Of a DNA stretch of 46,526 bases, positions 42,906-46,526 are shown piece after piece (position 1 is the stretch's first letter; each line of letters starts with the position of its first letter). Source of the stretch: an uncultured Lachnospiraceae bacterium (GTDB taxonomy: Bacteria; Bacillota; Clostridia; Lachnospirales; Lachnospiraceae); the NCBI GenBank assembly GCA_947626985.1, contig CANQUG010000026.1:1-46526 (forward strand). The letters run 5' to 3'. The notes beneath the pieces are model-generated. The model saw nothing but the letters and a program-made list of their open reading frames with translations, was not told where the DNA came from and ran no database searches. The position numbers and the translations under genes were made by a program.

Positions 42906-43733
42906 TTATTCATTTCTCGGGTCCAGAATGTCACGCAGGCTGTCGCCCAGCATATTGAACACCACAACCACAAGGAAAATAGCAAGACCCGGAAAAATCA
43001 TCAGCCACGGAGCCGCCTGTATGTACGCGCGCCCTTCGTTCAGCATCAGCCCCCACTCCGGCGCGGGCGCTTTCGCCCCAAAGCCGAGGAAAGAAAGACT
43101 CGACAGCTCGAGCATCATCGTCCCGATGTCAGTCGCCGCCGTGATGATCAGCGTTGTGATCGTGTTCGGCAGCATATAGCGCAGCAGCATGTACGGTGTC
43201 TTCGATCCGGTGACGATCGCCGCCGCGACAAAGTCCCGGTTGCGGATCTTCATAACAAGGCTCCGCGCCAGCCGGGCGTATTTCGTCCAGCTTACCAGGG
43301 AAAGCGCGATGATCGCGTTCTTCACGCTCGCGCCCAGAATACCGGCGACCGCGATCGCGAGCACCAGCCCCGGAAACGCGATCATCATGTCCGCGATCCG
43401 CATGATCACGACGTCCACCCAACCGCCAAAATAACCGGCCAGAATACCAAGGAAGGTTCCGACCACGAAAATGACGATCACCACGGTGAAGGTCGCTGCC
43501 AGAGATGTGCGCGCCCCGTAAATCACGCGCGTAAAAATATCCCTTCCCAGCTTGTCCGTACCAAATATATGACCCGCTCCCGGCGGCTGCAGTCCGAACA
43601 GGATGTTTCCCTCCGTCGGGTCCACGCCCCTGGTCACCTGCGGCGCGAAGACCGCCGTCAGCACGATGAGGACCGCAAGGAAACCGAAAAGGGTAAAGGT
43701 TTTGTTTTTCAAAAAGAAATTCTGTTTTTTCAT
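42906..43733 (-). CDS. Peptide/nickel ABC transporter permease (OppC/NikC-type)
   Basis: A 275-residue permease with a long N-terminal loop (GAGHIFGTDKLGRDIFTRVIYG, the OppC/DppC/NikC hallmark, split here) and about five further membrane segments. The EAA loop includes FVAAAIVTGSKTPYMLLRYM and LPNTI. It forms the channel with the NikB-type permease, nine bases upstream. Confidence 0.92.
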   Translation of the reverse strand: MKKQNFFLKNKTFTLFGFLAVLIVLTAVFAPQVTRGVDPTEGNILFGLQPPGAGHIFGTDKLGRDIFTRVIYGARTSLAATFTVVIVIFVVGTFLGILAGYFGGWVDVVIMRIADMMIAFPGLVLAIAVAGILGASVKNAIIALSLVSWTKYARLARSLVMKIRNRDFVAAAIVTGSKTPYMLLRYMLPNTITTLIITAATDIGTMMLELSSLSFLGFGAKAPAPEWGLMLNEGRAYIQAAPWLMIFPGLAIFLVVVVFNMLGDSLRDILDPRNE

Positions 43734-43742
43734 GCTGTCACC

Positions 43743-44690
43743 TCACCTCTTCAATCTCATTCTCGGGTCCACATAAATGTAGGACAGGTCAACGATCAGA
43801 TTGATCACCATGTAGATCACGGCTACCCAGAGCACATAGCCCTGGATCAGCGGATAATCGTACGCTGTGATCGCAGATACCGCCAGGTTGCCCATACCGG
43901 GATAGGAAAAGATCACTTCCACGACGGAGGTTCCGCCAAGGAGCGAACCGATCGAGAGGCCGAGCATCGTGATCAGCGGAAGCAGGGAATTCGGGAACAC
44001 GTTTGTCCAGAGAATCTTCCACTTTTTGATCCCGCGCGCGGTCGCCCCGGTCACATAGTCCTGATTCAGCTCCTCCAGCACAGCTGTCCGCACCTGCCTC
44101 GTATACTTCGAGGACATGGCGATCGCCAGCGTGACGGAAGGAAGGATCATACTCCTGAAATCTCCTGCCGAGCTGATGACCGGCAGCCAGTTCACCCGCA
44201 CGCAGAAAACCAGCATCAGCATCAGGCCTACCCAGAAATTCGGCAGGGACACGCCGAAAAAGGTCATTCCCCTGACAAGGAAATCGACCGGTTTATTCCG
44301 ACAGACCGCCGAGAGCATCCCCAGCGGAACCGACACAATCAGCATCAGAATCATGGAAAACAGGGCCAGCTTCATCGTCGGCCAGAGTCTTGCAAGAAGC
44401 AGAGAGACCACCGGCTTTCCGTAGGCGTAGGACGTGCCGAAATCTCCGTGCAGGCAGTTCCCGAGCCAGCGGACATACTGTACCAGAAATGGGTCGTTCA
44501 GCCCCATCTGCTCGCGCACCTCCTCCAGCACATCCTCCGAGGGGATCATTCCGGTCGCCGCATACATCGTACGCACCGGGTCTCCTGGCGCCATGTACGT
44601 CAGCAGGAAGGTCAGAAAGCTGATGCCGATCAGCACAATGAGCATCTGAAGCAGTCTGACTCCCAATTGTTTCTTCGACAAATCATTCAT
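43743..44690 (-). CDS. Peptide/nickel ABC transporter permease (OppB/NikB-type)
   Basis: A 315-residue permease. The beginning RLLQMLIVLIGISFLTFLLT is the first membrane helix, followed by APGDPVRTMY, and LGLNDPFLVQYVRWLG-like sequence and HGDFGTSYAYG in the outer loop, then SLPNFWVGLMLMLVF and the EAA loop with DYVTGATARGIKKWKIL. Six helices in total. It is separated from its binding-protein gene by 104 bases with a strong hairpin. Confidence 0.92.
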   Translation of the reverse strand: MNDLSKKQLGVRLLQMLIVLIGISFLTFLLTYMAPGDPVRTMYAATGMIPSEDVLEEVREQMGLNDPFLVQYVRWLGNCLHGDFGTSYAYGKPVVSLLLARLWPTMKLALFSMILMLIVSVPLGMLSAVCRNKPVDFLVRGMTFFGVSLPNFWVGLMLMLVFCVRVNWLPVISSAGDFRSMILPSVTLAIAMSSKYTRQVRTAVLEELNQDYVTGATARGIKKWKILWTNVFPNSLLPLITMLGLSIGSLLGGTSVVEVIFSYPGMGNLAVSAITAYDYPLIQGYVLWVAVIYMVINLIVDLSYIYVDPRMRLKR

Positions 44691-44713
44691 CTCCTTTCAC
44701 ATGCAGACTCCCG

Positions 44714-44758
44714 ACAGAGCTGCCGAAAGACGCAGCATGCTTCCTTTGGCAGCTCTGT
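44714..44758 (-). promoter_or_regulatory. Intercistronic hairpin after the family 5 binding-protein gene
   Basis: ACAGAGCTGCC and GGCAGCTCTGT form a perfect 11-bp stem, extended by a few more pairs, in the gap before the permease gene. No U-tract follows on the minus strand; it probably sets the binding protein to permease ratio by protecting the upstream message. Confidence 0.6.
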
Positions 44759-44794
44759 ATTCAGGTGAACCCTGCACTGCGAAACCGTCTATGT

Positions 44795-46345
44795 TCACTC
44801 TGCCGGTGTGATCTCCGTCGTCAGCCAGTAGTAGTCTGCCGTGTGAATATGTGCGTTCCCGACATTCTTCGAATAGATCATGGAGCTCTTGTAGTAGCCG
44901 TCCACAAGTACCGCAGCATCGTCAATCAGAATCTGCTGCATGCGGGTAATGATCTCCACGCGCTTCTCCGGATCCAGCTCCACCTGCAGTTCCTCATAGA
45001 GAGAATCGTACTCATCGTTGTGATACCGGCTGTAGTTTTCGCCCTTGCTGTACCAGTTCGACAGATAGGCCGTCGGGTCGCCCGTGCCGACCGTCGTCCA
45101 GTTGTTATTGCTCAGGTCAAAATCACCGGTCTCCAGCTCTGCCCAGCAGCTCTCGGAATCCGACTCGTTCTCGTTGACGCCGATGCCGATCGCATCGAGG
45201 TACATATGGTGTGCCTGGGAGAATTCCTTCAGCAGACGATTATCGTAGTAACTGTATTTCAGCATGATGTTCTCCCCGTCCAACTCACGGATGCCGTCGC
45301 CGTCCGTGTCCACAATACCGGCCTCATCCAGCATCTTGTTCGCCCCGTCCACGTCGTAAGCATACGGATTGGTCAGGGAATCGTAACCGTATTCCAGATT
45401 CGACGGAAGCACGGAGCAGCCGGCCGTATACAGGCCGCCGATCAGCGGGCTCACACAGATCGTCTCACTGTCAATCGCCATCATGACCGCCTTACGCAGG
45501 GTGTCATTGCCGAGAGGACCGTCAAAGTTGACCCAGGAAAATCCGCAGCGGACGCCGGTCGCGATATCCACCGTGTAGTCCGGGTTGTCCTGCAGCGCCT
45601 GGATATCCGCTACATTCGTGATGTTCTCTACCAGATCCACCTGGCCATTCTGGAGCGCCATCGCCTTCGCGGTCGCGTCGCCCATGTACAGAAGCTGCAC
45701 TGCGTCATAGGGAACTTCCTCGCAATAATACTCGTTTGCTACCAGGTCATAGCCGACCTCCTCCGTATAGTTGGAAACCACATACGGGCCGGTACCGATC
45801 GCGTGGTGGTCGAAGTCCTCCGTGTCCGCCACATCGAGGATGCACATGGTCGGATGCGCCAGGTTCTTGGAAAGATCCGTGTATGCGGTCTGCGTCACGA
45901 TCGTGACTGTATTTGATGCATCGTCCGCCGTGATCTCGGCCTCGAATTCCAAAAACTTTTCCGGATTGCTGGTGCCGTTCGGTCCCTCTTCTTTATCCCA
46001 GGTCAGGGACTCCACGACCTTGGAGGCCGTCAGGTCGCAGCCGTCCGAGAACTTCAGTCCGTCTTTGATCTTGATCGTCCATGTCTTATGATCGTCAGAT
46101 ACCTCGCAGCTCTCTGCAAGCCACGGCTCCACCTCCATCGAGTCCGTGAATCTGAACAGGCACTCGCCGACGCCGTAGCGCAGGGTATTCCATGCCGCGC
46201 TCTCCTGGAACAGCGGATTGATCATACCACCCGCATAATTCTGACATCCGAATTTAAGTGTCCCCGCTGCTGCGACAGATGATGTGAGGCCCAGCGACAT
46301 TGCCGACGCTGCGCTGACTGCAAGAATAAGTTTGCTTTTTCTCAT
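44795..46345 (-). CDS. Family 5 solute-binding protein (peptide/nickel/metallophore type)
   Basis: A 516-residue exported protein. Signal peptide KSKLILAVSAASAMSLGL ends near VAAAG; no lipobox Cys is visible, which is unusual for a Gram-positive binding protein. The mature part is a family 5 binder: EPWLAESCEVSDDHKTWTI and KIKDGLKFSDG near the N-terminus, IGTGPYVVSNY in the middle and YLSNWYSKGENYSRYHNDEY near the C-terminus. NikA-, CntA- and OppA-type members cannot be told apart safely; the exporter and HMA genes downstream favour metal or a metal chelate. It is the first gene after the leader. Confidence 0.88.
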   Translation of the reverse strand: MRKSKLILAVSAASAMSLGLTSSVAAAGTLKFGCQNYAGGMINPLFQESAAWNTLRYGVGECLFRFTDSMEVEPWLAESCEVSDDHKTWTIKIKDGLKFSDGCDLTASKVVESLTWDKEEGPNGTSNPEKFLEFEAEITADDASNTVTIVTQTAYTDLSKNLAHPTMCILDVADTEDFDHHAIGTGPYVVSNYTEEVGYDLVANEYYCEEVPYDAVQLLYMGDATAKAMALQNGQVDLVENITNVADIQALQDNPDYTVDIATGVRCGFSWVNFDGPLGNDTLRKAVMMAIDSETICVSPLIGGLYTAGCSVLPSNLEYGYDSLTNPYAYDVDGANKMLDEAGIVDTDGDGIRELDGENIMLKYSYYDNRLLKEFSQAHHMYLDAIGIGVNENESDSESCWAELETGDFDLSNNNWTTVGTGDPTAYLSNWYSKGENYSRYHNDEYDSLYEELQVELDPEKRVEIITRMQQILIDDAAVLVDGYYKSSMIYSKNVGNAHIHTADYYWLTTEITPAE

Positions 46346-46526
46346 TTGCTTTTCCTCTCTTTACCTTTTTATTAATTAATCCGCGCAAAAAAAATGACCT
46401 TCCTCAGAAGGTCTATACAGGAGCAATGCCGTCCCACGGCAAAAAAAGACTTAACCCAGCATGGACAAGTCCGGTCTGCCGCCACAGAACAATGATCTCA
46501 TATACACCGTATGAGTGATTTCATTT
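46346..46526 (-). promoter_or_regulatory. Structured leader of the transport operon, candidate riboswitch or attenuator
   Basis: The 180 bases upstream of the first transporter gene contain several hairpins: GCCGT-GGG-ACGGC (46429-46441), a possible GGCGGCAGACCGGACTTGTCC structure, and an intrinsic terminator close to the gene. As there is no room for a promoter between terminator and start codon, transcription must come through it. The aptamer class is not recognised, and the leader may extend beyond the window. Confidence 0.4.
46387..46413 (-). terminator. Intrinsic terminator in the transport-operon leader
   Basis: GACCTTC-TGAG-GAAGGTC followed by A and eight T residues on the minus strand, ending 41 bases before the start codon of the binding protein. 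It is a textbook terminator and is placed where an attenuator or riboswitch expression platform would be. Confidence 0.85.

Noticed and set aside
43569-45916. Plus-strand frames of 399 and 383 codons
   Set aside because: Shadows of the permease and family 5 binding-protein genes.

Overview
The window looks like the chromosome of a gut-type Clostridia bacterium, most likely a Lachnospiraceae member. This is inferred from a LoaP-type NusG paralogue ahead of a polysaccharide operon, LplB/YtcP-type sugar ABC transporters, DUF4869, the DUF1461/TIGR01906 membrane family, strong AGGAGG ribosome sites and sigma-A promoters. No tRNA, rRNA or CRISPR array was seen. Base composition is mosaic: the glycosyltransferase block (about 0.3-14 kb) is AT-rich, while the glycan-use and metal-transport blocks are GC-richer.

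Left part (1-15.5 kb, mostly minus strand): an extracellular or capsular polysaccharide locus. Read in the direction of transcription it has two small genes, loaP (processive antiterminator), a polyprenyl-phosphate sugar transferase, a graveyard of three decayed genes, a glycosyltransferase with a duplicated C-terminal half, a HAD-domain protein (COG5610-like), a GT2 transferase, a Wzy-like polymerase, a GT4 transferase, a decayed ISL3-type transposase on the opposite strand, wecC (UDP-ManNAc dehydrogenase) and a WavE-type transferase. No flippase or chain-length regulator is in view, so the locus probably continues to the left.

15.5-17.9 kb: an intact TnpB-like protein that appears to have lost all three RuvC catalytic acids. 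It is followed by a two-copy 34-nt-period repeat. In the intergenic region beyond it lie a perfect 29-bp inverted-repeat pair with inward-facing terminator hairpins and four TGACCACTT boxes. This is the strongest candidate for an undescribed (TldR-like, RNA-guided repressor) system.

17.9-32.4 kb: a locus for using an acidic glycan, with GH88 unsaturated glucuronyl hydrolase, DUF2264, heparinase II/III-type lyase, GH2, a three-component sugar ABC importer, a LacI regulator and an AGE-family sugar isomerase. Good sigma-A promoters, a perfect cre/LacI-type operator, a 15-bp minisatellite in the lyase leader and a 21-bp repeat inside the lyase gene are visible.

32.5-37.6 kb: a small accessory islet with a P-loop/TOPRIM-like ATPase plus DUF4869 pair, a flavodoxin-family protein, an MntA-type nucleotidyltransferase whose HepT partner has suffered an internal deletion, a DUF1461 membrane protein and an M14-family deacylase.

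37.7-46.5 kb: a metal (or peptide) transport operon read right to left. A leader with an intrinsic terminator is followed by a family 5 binding protein, two permeases, two ATPases, a periplasmic-binding-protein-like lipoprotein or secreted protein, a free-standing HMA metal-binding protein and a P1B zinc/cadmium-type ATPase. The leader terminator suggests attenuation or a riboswitch.
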